Below are positions 7,849 to 15,575 of a stretch of 44,800 nucleotides of DNA, piece after piece (within the stretch, counting starts at the first letter, position 1; every line of letters begins with the position of its first letter). Made by a program: the position numbers and the translations under genes. Source of the DNA: an uncultured Sphingobacteriales bacterium (GTDB taxonomy: Bacteria; Bacteroidota; Bacteroidia; Chitinophagales; Chitinophagaceae); assembly GCA_937871285.1 (NCBI GenBank), contig CALMQS010000066.1, positions 1 through 44,800 of the forward strand. The letters run 5' to 3'. Below the pieces are notes generated by a model, which was not told where the DNA came from, did no database searches, and worked only from the letters and a program-made list of their open reading frames with translations.

Positions 7849-9090
7849 ATGAACAGATCTATTATACTCTATTTTGTACTTGCAACAATAGTCCCCGCAC
7901 AAGCATTTGCCAGAACCATAAAAGTTGGTAAAGGGCACGCTGTTACCGGCATACAGCAGGGCATTGATATGGCTGCTGCTGGTGATACGGTGCTGGTAGG
8001 CGAAGGCATATACCGCCAGGGCAATATTGTGATCAACAAGCCTGTCGTACTCAAAGGCATTAATCACCCGGTATTAGACGGAGAAAAAAAGTATGAGCTC
8101 CTGTCTGTAAGATCACCAAACGTAACCGTTGACGGATTCCTTATCCGGAATTCAGGGCATTCTTCCATGGTTGATATTGCGGGCATTAAAATTTACAATA
8201 CCCATCACGCTACGGTTATCAATAATATATTAGAAGATAATTTTTTTGGTATTTATGTGCAGCAGGGACGGCAGTGCACTATACAAAACAACAGCATAAC
8301 AGCTTCCAGTGTAGAAACGCAATTATCGGGCAATGGTATCCATTGCTGGAAAAGCGATAGCATCTTCATTAGCCACAACAGCGTTACAGGGCACCGCGAT
8401 GGCATTTACCTGGAGTTTGCCACCCATTCGCTGATTGAAGAGAACATGGTGCAGAAAAACCAGCGGTACGGACTGCATTTTATGTTTGCGCATAACAATA
8501 CGTATACCGGAAATGTTTTCCGTAACAACGGCGCAGGCGTAGCCGTAATGTATACCCGGCATGTAACGATGAAGGATAACCGCTTTGAAGACAACTGGGG
8601 CGATGCGGCCTATGGCCTGCTGTTAAAAGAAATTTCGGACGGCATTATAGAAGGGAACCATTTTGAAGGAAACACCAGCGGTATCTTCATGGACGGATCA
8701 AGCCGCATTGAAATGGAGAAGAATATATTCAAAAACAATGGATGGGCCATTAAAATGCAGGCGAGCTGCATGGACATAAAGCTGGAAAAAAATAATTTCA
8801 TTGGCAACACTTTTGATATCGGCACCAACGGTTCATTAGTACTGAATACTTTTAAAAATAATTACTGGGATAAATATGAAGGGTACGATCTGGATAAAGA
8901 TAAGGTGGGCGATATCCCGTACAGGCCGGTAAGCATGTATTCGATGATCGTTGAAAAAAACCCGCCGGCAATGATGCTGTTCCGCAGCTTTATTACCACG
9001 CTGCTCGATAAAACGGAAAAAGTTTTGCCCAGTCTTACCCCCGAAAACCTGAAAGATGATCATCCCTTAATGAAACCTTTAGCGCTATGA
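7849..9090 (+). CDS. nosD: NosD, periplasmic beta-helix copper-centre assembly protein
   Basis: A signal peptide (to about AQAFA) is followed by a right-handed parallel beta-helix made of repeated Asn/Gly-rich turns (NNILEDNFFGIYV, HNSVTGHRDGIYL, GNVFRNNGAGVAV, GNHFEGNTSGIFM), characteristic of the CASH/NosD family. NosD works with the NosFY ABC transporter to mature the CuZ centre of NosZ. The start was placed at the ATG at 7849: the reading frame can begin at a GTG at 7837, but the ATG gives a standard signal peptide. The stop overlaps the nosF start by 4 bp (ATGA), so the two are coupled. The protein ends in a short polar tail after a YWDKYEG segment typical of the family. Confidence 0.93.
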   Translation: MNRSIILYFVLATIVPAQAFARTIKVGKGHAVTGIQQGIDMAAAGDTVLVGEGIYRQGNIVINKPVVLKGINHPVLDGEKKYELLSVRSPNVTVDGFLIRNSGHSSMVDIAGIKIYNTHHATVINNILEDNFFGIYVQQGRQCTIQNNSITASSVETQLSGNGIHCWKSDSIFISHNSVTGHRDGIYLEFATHSLIEENMVQKNQRYGLHFMFAHNNTYTGNVFRNNGAGVAVMYTRHVTMKDNRFEDNWGDAAYGLLLKEISDGIIEGNHFEGNTSGIFMDGSSRIEMEKNIFKNNGWAIKMQASCMDIKLEKNNFIGNTFDIGTNGSLVLNTFKNNYWDKYEGYDLDKDKVGDIPYRPVSMYSMIVEKNPPAMMLFRSFITTLLDKTEKVLPSLTPENLKDDHPLMKPLAL

Positions 9091-9791
9091 TTATTACAAG
9101 TAATGTATCGAAAAAATTTGGAAAGCTGAAAGCATTAGATGACGTTTCCGTTACCTGTAATAAAGGAGAATGCATTGCATTAATAGGCCCAAACGGAAGC
9201 GGGAAAACCACCCTGGCAAAAACCATTCTTGGTATGGTGGTTCCCGACAGCGGCTTCATTACCTTTAACGGAAAAAATATTTTACACGACTGGGAATACC
9301 GTAAGGATATAGGGTATATGCCTCAGATCGGACGATACCCCGAAAACATGACGATAGGACAGGTATTAGATATGATGCGGGATATCCGGCAAACTAAAAA
9401 CACAAAAACAGATGAAGCGCTCATTGAAGCATTTGGATTAAACGCTTTAATGCAAAAGCGCATGAGCACCCTGTCGGGCGGCACCCGGCAGAAAGTAAGC
9501 GCTTCCCTCGCTTTTCTTTTCAATCCTTCCGTTTTAATATTAGATGAGCCTACCGCGGGACTTGACCCGGTAGCTTCGGGCATATTAAAGGAAAAGATCA
9601 TTGCCGAAAAGGAAAAAGGCAAGCTCATCTTAATTACATCGCATGTTTTAAGTGAATTAGATGACCTGGTTACCCAGGTAATTTATATGCAGGAAGGCAG
9701 GTTAAGATTTCATAAAAGCATTGCAGCGCTGCATGCCGATACAGGCGAAACTCAGCTAACAAAAGCCATTGCCAGCATAATGACAAACTAA
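9087..9791 (+). CDS. nosF: NosF, ABC transporter ATPase for NosZ maturation
   Basis: A single nucleotide-binding domain of 234 residues: Walker A GPNGSGKT (34-41), signature LSGGTRQK, Walker B VLILDEPTAGLD and switch His in ITSHV. It is cytoplasmic and would energise the NosY permease, with NosD as the periplasmic partner. Its start overlaps the nosD stop and nosY begins 6 bp after its stop, so nosD-nosF-nosY form one translational unit. Confidence 0.93.
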   Translation: MIITSNVSKKFGKLKALDDVSVTCNKGECIALIGPNGSGKTTLAKTILGMVVPDSGFITFNGKNILHDWEYRKDIGYMPQIGRYPENMTIGQVLDMMRDIRQTKNTKTDEALIEAFGLNALMQKRMSTLSGGTRQKVSASLAFLFNPSVLILDEPTAGLDPVASGILKEKIIAEKEKGKLILITSHVLSELDDLVTQVIYMQEGRLRFHKSIAALHADTGETQLTKAIASIMTN

Positions 9792-9797
9792 GCTATC

Positions 9798-10565
9798 ATG
9801 AAAAAAATAATCAAATATGTAATAGCGGATATCCTGCGCAATAAAATCGTAATTGCGTATACCGCCTTCCTGCTGGTGATGTCGTTAAGCGTATTCAACC
9901 TTGAGGACAATGCATCAAAAGGCCTGCTGAGCCTGCTGAATGTTGTGCTGCTCATTGTTCCGCTGGTAAGCATGGTTTTTTCCACTATATATATGTATAA
10001 CAGTTCAGAATTCATTGAATTGCTTGTAAGCCAGCCGCTTAAAAGAAGAACCATCTGGCTAAGCTTATTTTCAGGGTTGGCCGTATCGCTTTCCCTCTCC
10101 TTTTTTATAGGCGCCGGTATACCTATTCTCCTGTACCAGCCTACACCTACGGGAATAATGATGCTCATTACCGGGTTACTGCTTTCTGTGATCTTTGTTG
10201 CCATTGCCCTGCTTGCATCCGTTACTACCAGGGATAAAGCAAAAGGAATCGGCAAAGTAATTTTGCTCTGGCTGTATTTTGCTTTGCTTTTCGATGGCAT
10301 CGTATTATTCCTGCTATTCCAGTTTGCCGATTACCCGCTTGAAAAAGCGATGGTAGGTGTAAGTGCTTTAAACCCTGTTGACCTGAGCCGCATTTTAATT
10401 TTACTGCAAATGGATGTTTCCGCCCTTATGGGATATACAGGCGCCATATTCAGAAATTTCTTTGGCACACAATTAGGAGTTATGCTCGCGTTCCTTGTTT
10501 TAGTAACCTGGTTTGTTGTGCCCCTGTGGCTATCACTGCGGAAATTTAATTCGAAAGACTTATAA
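9798..10565 (+). CDS. nosY: NosY, ABC transporter permease for NosZ maturation
   Basis: A 255-residue ABC-2 type permease with six predicted membrane segments (about 16-35, 46-66, 93-113, 120-143, 155-175 and 228-248). It pairs with NosF directly upstream. The motif-poor sequence fits the NosY family mainly by length, topology and context. It is the last gene of the nos set; no clear intrinsic terminator follows, and the next 430 bp hold a separate regulatory region. Confidence 0.92.
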   Translation: MKKIIKYVIADILRNKIVIAYTAFLLVMSLSVFNLEDNASKGLLSLLNVVLLIVPLVSMVFSTIYMYNSSEFIELLVSQPLKRRTIWLSLFSGLAVSLSLSFFIGAGIPILLYQPTPTGIMMLITGLLLSVIFVAIALLASVTTRDKAKGIGKVILLWLYFALLFDGIVLFLLFQFADYPLEKAMVGVSALNPVDLSRILILLQMDVSALMGYTGAIFRNFFGTQLGVMLAFLVLVTWFVVPLWLSLRKFNSKDL

Positions 10566-10651
10566 CGGTATTTAAGTCAGCCAAATTATGCCGGTATTGT
10601 TATCGTGAAAAGTGAGAGGATAGAGGTGAAGGGAAGCGCTGAAAGCCCGGT

Positions 10652-10667
10652 ACATTTTCTAAAATGT
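10652..10667. promoter_or_regulatory. Perfect palindrome ACATTTTctAAAATGT
   Basis: A 7-bp perfect inverted repeat with a 2-bp centre, in the gap after nosY and about 90 bp before a promoter-like TATATTTG. It may be a protein-binding site; as an RNA hairpin its loop is too small. No known regulator can be assigned. Confidence 0.3.
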
Positions 10668-10721
10668 TTATCCTTTATTATTGAATTATTTTCGCATGTA
10701 ATATATCAAAATATTAATTAG

Positions 10722-10753
10722 CCTTATAATAAGGATATTATTTCGTATATTTG
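10722..10753 (+). promoter_or_regulatory. Promoter -7 element with adjoining palindromic operator
   Basis: TATATTTG at 10746-10753 is an exact match to the Bacteroidota -7 consensus TAnnTTTG. Just upstream, CCTTATAATAAGG (10722-10734) is a perfect 13-bp palindrome covering the place where the -33 element should lie; no TTTG is seen there. The arrangement suggests a regulated promoter driving a transcript from about 10758. Confidence 0.5.
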
Positions 10754-10757
10754 CAGT

Positions 10758-10956
10758 TGCTTAAAATGACAATGTATACCACATATCGCAGTTTTGCACT
10801 TACACGGGAGAGACATTTCCCTGTGCCGGATGCTGTGTATACGGATGTTATCCTCCCGTTTCGGAGCTTCCGCGAAAAGCAATACTATATTTCAAATTTC
10901 AAGGATTTCCACACGCTTACCCCGAACTTTATTTAAATAATACTGCAGTTCGGGGG
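10758..10956 (+). ncRNA. Candidate structured leader or small RNA
   Basis: No convincing reading frame fills this stretch. ACGGGAG (10804-10810) can pair either with a near segment (TCCCTGTG, 10818-10825) or with CTCCCGT (10853-10859), two mutually exclusive stems as in switching leaders. The 3' end has a perfect 9-bp stem CCCCGAACT (10920-10928)/AGTTCGGGG (10947-10955) with an 18-nt AT-rich loop, followed after a few bases by T-rich sequence. It sits between a promoter and a small membrane-protein gene at 11001. It matches no riboswitch or RNA family I recognise. An 11-bp inverted repeat, AATAAGGATAT (10728-10738)/ATATCCTTATT (10958-10968), encloses it. Confidence 0.35.
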
Positions 10957-11000
10957 CATATCCTTATTTATTCTTATTGTTTTATCTTAATTTATTTTTT

Positions 11001-11231
11001 ATGGAACGAAATATGATAACCTTCCCGGTAAGGGTTATTTGCCTTTGTTGCATTTACGCTTTAAATATAGCTATTCTTATTACCGGCGTCATTACGGAGA
11101 AGTTGTGGTTATGGCTGATTGCATTTTTAATTTCTGCGGGACCAATCATATATTTCAGGGCCCGGCATAAAAAGGTTTTATCCGATTATTTTCACAGAAA
11201 AAAGCTGAGCAAAAGAAGTATAAAGCATTAA
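11001..11231 (+). CDS. Small two-span membrane protein, function unknown
   Basis: A 76-residue protein with two hydrophobic segments (about residues 9-29 and 32-50) and a strongly basic C-terminal tail (KKVLSDYFHRKKLSKRSIK), so probably an inner-membrane protein with both ends in the cytoplasm. The ATG at 11001 is preferred over one 24 nt upstream that would add an unlikely MFYLNLFF leader. It follows the candidate structured leader and precedes the Rnk-like gene by about 80 bp. I do not recognise the family. Confidence 0.6.
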   Translation: MERNMITFPVRVICLCCIYALNIAILITGVITEKLWLWLIAFLISAGPIIYFRARHKKVLSDYFHRKKLSKRSIKH

Positions 11232-11312
11232 ACCGGTAAAGCCGCATTTTACAATTCAAAAAACACTTTTAAATACTTTTCTGATATTTTTTAATACTTA
11301 AAAAACGATGTT

Positions 11313-11720
11313 ATGAAAGCTGAAAAAACTCCTGTATTGCTGTGCGAAGAAGATTATCGCCTGCTGAAACAACTGGTAGGAATATCACTGGTGAACGATA
11401 TGGAAGAAGAAATGACCCTGGCTTACGAGCTGAGCAGGGCTATTGTGGTAAAGGATAACGCTTTGCCGCTGCATACCATAAGGCTTAACTCAAAAGTACG
11501 GGTTGAGGATACTGCAACTAAAAAAGTAACCGATCTTACTATTGTGATGCCTCCCCATGCCGATATCAAGCACAAGAAAATTTCTATTCTTACCCCTATG
11601 GCCGCAGCCTTAATAGGATTTAAAAAAGGCGATGAGGTGGAATGGAAAATGCCTTCAGGACTAAAGAAATATAAAGTACTCGATGTAACCAATCCTGTGC
11701 GGGCTGAACAGGAAGCATAA
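11313..11720 (+). CDS. GreA/GreB C-terminal-domain protein, Rnk-like
   Basis: A 135-residue protein with the FKBP-like C-terminal domain of transcript cleavage factors: VRVEDTATKKV, then ILTPMAAALIGFKKGDEVEW, then KYKVLDV. The GDEVEW-type strand is the family hallmark. The N-terminal 50 residues are short and helical, not the long coiled coil of GreA, so it resembles Rnk (regulator of nucleoside diphosphate kinase), which binds RNA polymerase without promoting cleavage. Such genes are common as single units in Bacteroidota. A repeat-type hairpin follows at 11769-11805. Confidence 0.85.
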   Translation: MKAEKTPVLLCEEDYRLLKQLVGISLVNDMEEEMTLAYELSRAIVVKDNALPLHTIRLNSKVRVEDTATKKVTDLTIVMPPHADIKHKKISILTPMAAALIGFKKGDEVEWKMPSGLKKYKVLDVTNPVRAEQEA

Positions 11721-11768
11721 AAACTATATTCTGCCCGAATCAAATCAGGCAGCGCGCTTGATTTCTTA

Positions 11769-11805
11769 GCCGCAGATACGCAGATTTAATCTGTGCATCT
11801 GCGGC
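11769..11805. terminator. Palindromic intergenic repeat acting as a likely bidirectional terminator
   Basis: GCCGCAGATacgCAGATT and AATCTGtgcATCTGCGGC are inverted copies with 15 of 18 positions matched. It lies between convergent genes (Rnk-like ending at 11720 and the DinB-fold gene ending at 11836). The GCCGCAGAT...ATCTGCGGC pattern resembles a class of dispersed intergenic palindromes found in many bacterial genomes. Confidence 0.55.
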
Positions 11806-11835
11806 ATTTATCAACAAATAATTTAATCCCTTAAT

Positions 11836-12342
11836 CTACTGTCTTTCCCAGAAGGCAGGAGGCGCTATATTGAGTGAGCGGAGATACACATAAGCCTGCC
11901 CGCGATGGTGGATCTCGTTATCAATAAAATAAAATATAAAGAAATAACCGGTGCCTTCCCATTGGCCAAACGCCGTATCGGTTTCCTGGAAACGATGCGG
12001 GGGTATCTGCGGCCAAAGCGCATTTAATGCTTCGGTTGCTTCATCCCAGCGTTCCAGCAATTCTTTTTTTGAAGCAGGGGTTGCTGCCGATGCCTCATCA
12101 TAATTTTGCCATTTGCCCGTAATCAGTCCTTTTATTCCCGGCACCGCCATAGCAAGCATTTCCTTCACCAGTTCCGAAAAAGGGCGCATCCCGCCCACGG
12201 AATAAGTAAACAATTTGTCTTCGGGAAAGGCTTCTATCATTCTACGGGTGAGGTTCCGGTGTCCCTGCCAGTGTTCGAGCAGCGCTTCCGGGGTAATAAC
12301 AATGGAAGGTTCGGTTACTATTGCCTGGTTACTGTTTGACAT
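11836..12342 (-). CDS. DinB-fold protein (DinB/YfiT-like four-helix bundle)
   Basis: A 168-residue helical protein with family features: LLEHWQGHRNLTRRMIEAF at the start (first ligand-type His in EHWQGHR) and NEIHHRGQAYVYLR near the C-terminus, where the HxxxH-like His pair and RGQ motif normally coordinate a divalent metal. The family includes bacillithiol/mycothiol-dependent transferases and DNA-damage-inducible DinB proteins; the substrate cannot be told. It is a single gene convergent with the Rnk-like gene. Confidence 0.85.
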   Translation of the reverse strand: MSNSNQAIVTEPSIVITPEALLEHWQGHRNLTRRMIEAFPEDKLFTYSVGGMRPFSELVKEMLAMAVPGIKGLITGKWQNYDEASAATPASKKELLERWDEATEALNALWPQIPPHRFQETDTAFGQWEGTGYFFIFYFIDNEIHHRGQAYVYLRSLNIAPPAFWERQ

Positions 12343-12510
12343 TGTTTTCGATTTTATGGTTTATTATTGATTTAACCATACAAAGAAAACAAGGCAGGGT
12401 GACAACCCTATGGCAGCCGGTTTTGTCGCAGAAAAATATTTATTTAAGGATAGAGTGAAGCGCCCTGTTTTACATTACACTCGTTACGATAACGGAATTT
12501 CGGATAGCAT

Positions 12511-13998
12511 CTATTCCCTGTAATTTACCACCATATCATTTTTTTGCTTTTTCCCTTTTGTTGATCTCCCGTTTTCAATAATAGCCTGGGCGATAGCTGA
12601 CAATTCCCTTACTACGGAAGGATGATCCGCGGCTACATTATTCGTTTCTCTGATATCCGTTTTTAAATTGTATAGCTGCAGGTTCGGCAATCCCTGTGCC
12701 TTTGCTTCTTTTTCGGCAGGTGCGCTCCACCCGCCGGAACCCCGTGCAAAAATCAGTTTCCAGTCATTTTTCCTGATGGAAAAATTTCCGTCAATGGAGT
12801 GATGAATAATGCTCGTTCTGGCATAGCTCTTTTTTTGCAACAACAAAGGCAACAGGCTGAAGCTGTCTTCGCCTTCATTATCTTTTAACGGCTGCTGAAA
12901 CATATCTGCGAGCGTTGCCATGAAATCTGTAAGGCAAGTGGTTTGTGCAGTTTCAGTACCTGGCTTTACCATTCCGGGCCATTTTATTATAAAAGGAATA
13001 CGGTGACCGCCTTCAAAAATATCGGCTTTTGCCCCGCGGTAAATATAACTGGAGCGATGGCCCGCAGCCGAAAGTTCAGCAAAGTTTGCGGAAGGAGAAC
13101 AGCCGTTATCACTGGTAAAAATAATGATCGTATTTTGTTCAATGCCGGCAGCTTTCACTGCCTCCAGGATTTTGCCCACCATATCATCTGTCATCAGCAC
13201 AAAATCTCCATAAGCATTCGTACCGGATTTTCCCTGGTAGGATCGGGCTGGCAGTATAGGTGTATGCGGGGATGTGAGCGCGAAATAAAGAAAAAACGGA
13301 TTGCCTGATTTTGCTTCGCGGGAAATGTAAGCTACTGCTTTGTCTGTAATCCTGTCAAGCACCTCTTTGTGCCTGAAATCATTTCCTGCAGGCCCTGCTC
13401 TCCAGAACCCTTTGCCACTGTTTCCATCCATGCTGTCAACAGCAGTTGCAGTTACGCTATTATTTTCAATATAGAAATAAGGTTGCATATCTAATGAAGC
13501 AGGAATGCCGTAGAAATAATCAAACCCTGCCTGCAACGGTCCTGCTGCAAGTGGTTTAAAAAAATCAAATTCACCCAACTCATTTTTCTTCCAGTCAAGA
13601 CCAAGATGCCATTTGCCGATACAGCCTGTGAAATAACCATTACTTTTTAATAAGGAAGCTACAGTAGTCCTGTTCTTTTTTATGAGCATGGTATCATATC
13701 CCCATAATACACCGTTCTGTAATCTTGTACGCCACGCATACCTGCCGGTGAGTATGCCATAACGGGTGGGAGTGCATACTGCGGAATTGCTGTGCGCGTC
13801 TGTAAACCTCATGCCTTCTGCCGCCATTTTATCAATGTTCACAGTACGAAGCTTTGAATCAGCATTCAGGCAACTCACATCCCCGTAACCGAGGTCATCA
13901 GCAAGAATATAAATGATATTGGGTTTTTGCTGGGCATGCGTCATTACTGCTGCCAGGCAACAAATAGCAAGTGTTGTAAGGCTGTTTATTGATTTCAT
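12511..13998 (-). CDS. Secreted arylsulfatase A-type sulfatase
   Basis: Signal peptide to about residue 22 (THAQQ). The N-terminal metal site is ADDLGYGD (residues 33-40). The formylglycine motif CTPTRYGILTG begins at C75; the fourth position of the usual CxPSR is Thr. Conserved downstream blocks include KWHLG and TSDNG (metal ligands Asp-Asn). At 495 residues it is full length for the type I sulfatase family. It hydrolyses sulfate esters, probably of host- or plant/algal-derived glycans or other sulfated compounds, outside the cytoplasm. No maturase gene and no SusC/D pair are nearby, so it is not part of a visible polysaccharide locus. Confidence 0.93.
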   Translation of the reverse strand: MKSINSLTTLAICCLAAVMTHAQQKPNIIYILADDLGYGDVSCLNADSKLRTVNIDKMAAEGMRFTDAHSNSAVCTPTRYGILTGRYAWRTRLQNGVLWGYDTMLIKKNRTTVASLLKSNGYFTGCIGKWHLGLDWKKNELGEFDFFKPLAAGPLQAGFDYFYGIPASLDMQPYFYIENNSVTATAVDSMDGNSGKGFWRAGPAGNDFRHKEVLDRITDKAVAYISREAKSGNPFFLYFALTSPHTPILPARSYQGKSGTNAYGDFVLMTDDMVGKILEAVKAAGIEQNTIIIFTSDNGCSPSANFAELSAAGHRSSYIYRGAKADIFEGGHRIPFIIKWPGMVKPGTETAQTTCLTDFMATLADMFQQPLKDNEGEDSFSLLPLLLQKKSYARTSIIHHSIDGNFSIRKNDWKLIFARGSGGWSAPAEKEAKAQGLPNLQLYNLKTDIRETNNVAADHPSVVRELSAIAQAIIENGRSTKGKKQKNDMVVNYRE

Positions 13999-14119
13999 TA
14001 CAATTTTCTTTGCGTTTCACCTAAAGCTATGACATCCGCTGCTTCTACTAATTAGCGTGAATTTTGGATGTTCGGAAATGAAAATCAGTTTGTTATTGTT
14101 TCTGTTTCTGAATATTTAT

Positions 14120-14300
14120 CACATGTACAGGTTCACATAGTTCTTTCTATTGTGTCTATCTGTTTAATGTGTTCTTTAACACATAGGATCATAGGTACAT
14201 AGGTGCACATAGTTTTTCTTATTCTTTCTATTGTGTTCCTGCGTTTCTACTGTGCCTGTGTGTTAAAGATAACCAACACAGAAAACTCATGATACACACA
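14120..14300. repeat. Degenerate intergenic repeats (CACATAG words)
   Basis: The 400-bp gap 13999-14405 has no gene. It holds repeated CACATAG/ACATAGG words: 14128-14154 (TTCACATAGTTC), 14179-14212 (ACACATAGGATC, TACATAGGTGCACATAG) and related CTATTGTG and CTGTGTG stretches on the other strand. A similar array occurs at 22451-22495. They look like low-complexity dispersed repeats rather than binding sites. Confidence 0.55.
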
Positions 14301-14405
14301 GAAATATCCATATCGTGTTTTCTCATGCCGGTGAAATCAATATTCCTGTACAATAACATCCAAAACGCACGTTATCTATTTAAGCGCAAGGAAGTTTCCT
14401 GTTCA

Positions 14406-15524
14406 TTACTTTATTGTTTCCCCGTAAAATAGTTGTGCTCTTTCCGTAGGGCCGGCTGCAAGATATTTTTTTAGAAATTCCTTTTGTTCCCCGCTGCGCT
14501 TACTGAGCAAAAGCAGTTGTTTGCGGATACCTTCGGTATCGTACTGAAAGTTTTCTACCAGCAGCCCTATCCCGTCTAATTTTTGATTTGCTTCAGCGAT
14601 CAGCATGCTCACCGGTTCCAGCATCGTTTTGATTACAGCATCCTGCTTTTGAGGAAGAAAACCATTATTACGGTACTGTACAAACGAGTTGAAGATGTCT
14701 GTAGCCGTGTTGAGGTTATCCACTGCGGCATTATACAATTGCATATCCTGCTCACCTGCAATAATGGCAATGTTCATCCTGTTATAACCCTGCCACAGCT
14801 TAAACATTTCATTGTTTGCTCCTGCATTTTTCATGCGGTGTTCAATGGCAAGGTATTGCTGCAGGCTGTCCATTTGCAAAAAAGCCTGTACAGAATCTTT
14901 ATAGTGAAAAACAGTCTTATTTTTTGTTGTGGTATTCCCGTAGCTTACGGGCTTTTCGAGCAATTGCCAAAGCGGGTCAAAGGGTATATGGGTTTGTATA
15001 AACGTAGCAGGATGCACCATAAAATACCTAAAGCTACCCTGTTGCCCGGCATCCCAGGTAGGATCAAACAACCACCACGCATCATCCAAATATACAGCGC
15101 ACCATGCATGTCCCGTATTTCCTCTTGTGCTAACACCTGCAGGATAGCCGTAAACAACATAAGAAGTTAACCCGATCCTTGATGCCAGATCGGCGAACAG
15201 CCCGGCGTAATTTTCACATACGCCTTTTCTTCTGCGGAGCGTAGCGGCGATCTTTGTTTCGTGATCCACGCTCCTGTTGAAATAATAGGAGCTGTCGTCA
15301 TCGTAACGGATATTGTCAGTAACCCAGCCATAAATGGCCTGCAACTGTACCTTCGGAGCATCATAACGATTTTGTATATATGCTGCAAGTGCAGCAGGAG
15401 AACGACTGGTGGAATCAGGCACAGCAATAGCAAATCTGCCAAACCCGGCATAGTTATTCCAAAGCTGCCCGTTTGCAACGCCGCAGCCCAGTAACATGCC
15501 ATATACCAGCAGGTGGAATTTCAT
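14406..15524 (-). CDS. Secreted transglutaminase-like (papain-fold) protein
   Basis: Signal peptide to about residue 19. The transglutaminase-core catalytic triad is visible: Cys103 in RKGVCENYAGLF, His139 in GNTGHAWCAV and Asp154 in WLFDPTWDAG. The C-terminal 200 residues are helical and unassigned. These bacterial proteins are thought to act as proteases or to modify cell-surface proteins in the periplasm. It lies 51 bp downstream of the parvulin gene on the same strand and may be cotranscribed with it. Confidence 0.88.
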   Translation of the reverse strand: MKFHLLVYGMLLGCGVANGQLWNNYAGFGRFAIAVPDSTSRSPAALAAYIQNRYDAPKVQLQAIYGWVTDNIRYDDDSSYYFNRSVDHETKIAATLRRRKGVCENYAGLFADLASRIGLTSYVVYGYPAGVSTRGNTGHAWCAVYLDDAWWLFDPTWDAGQQGSFRYFMVHPATFIQTHIPFDPLWQLLEKPVSYGNTTTKNKTVFHYKDSVQAFLQMDSLQQYLAIEHRMKNAGANNEMFKLWQGYNRMNIAIIAGEQDMQLYNAAVDNLNTATDIFNSFVQYRNNGFLPQKQDAVIKTMLEPVSMLIAEANQKLDGIGLLVENFQYDTEGIRKQLLLLSKRSGEQKEFLKKYLAAGPTERAQLFYGETIK

Positions 15525-15575
15525 GGCCTAAAGTTATTACAAAGAAAGGAGGTGTGGAAGGGCTAAACTCAGGCT

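Noticed and set aside
10751..10936. 61-codon rightward reading frame after nosY
   Set aside because: It begins inside the promoter box, has no family features, and overlaps stem-forming sequence; a leader RNA explains the stretch better.
14120..14300. CRISPR-like array of CACATAG units
   Set aside because: Units are short and irregular, with no constant repeat or unique spacers and no cas genes.
14583..15170. 195-codon frame opposite the transglutaminase-like gene
   Set aside because: Shadow of a gene with a complete catalytic triad; no independent evidence.
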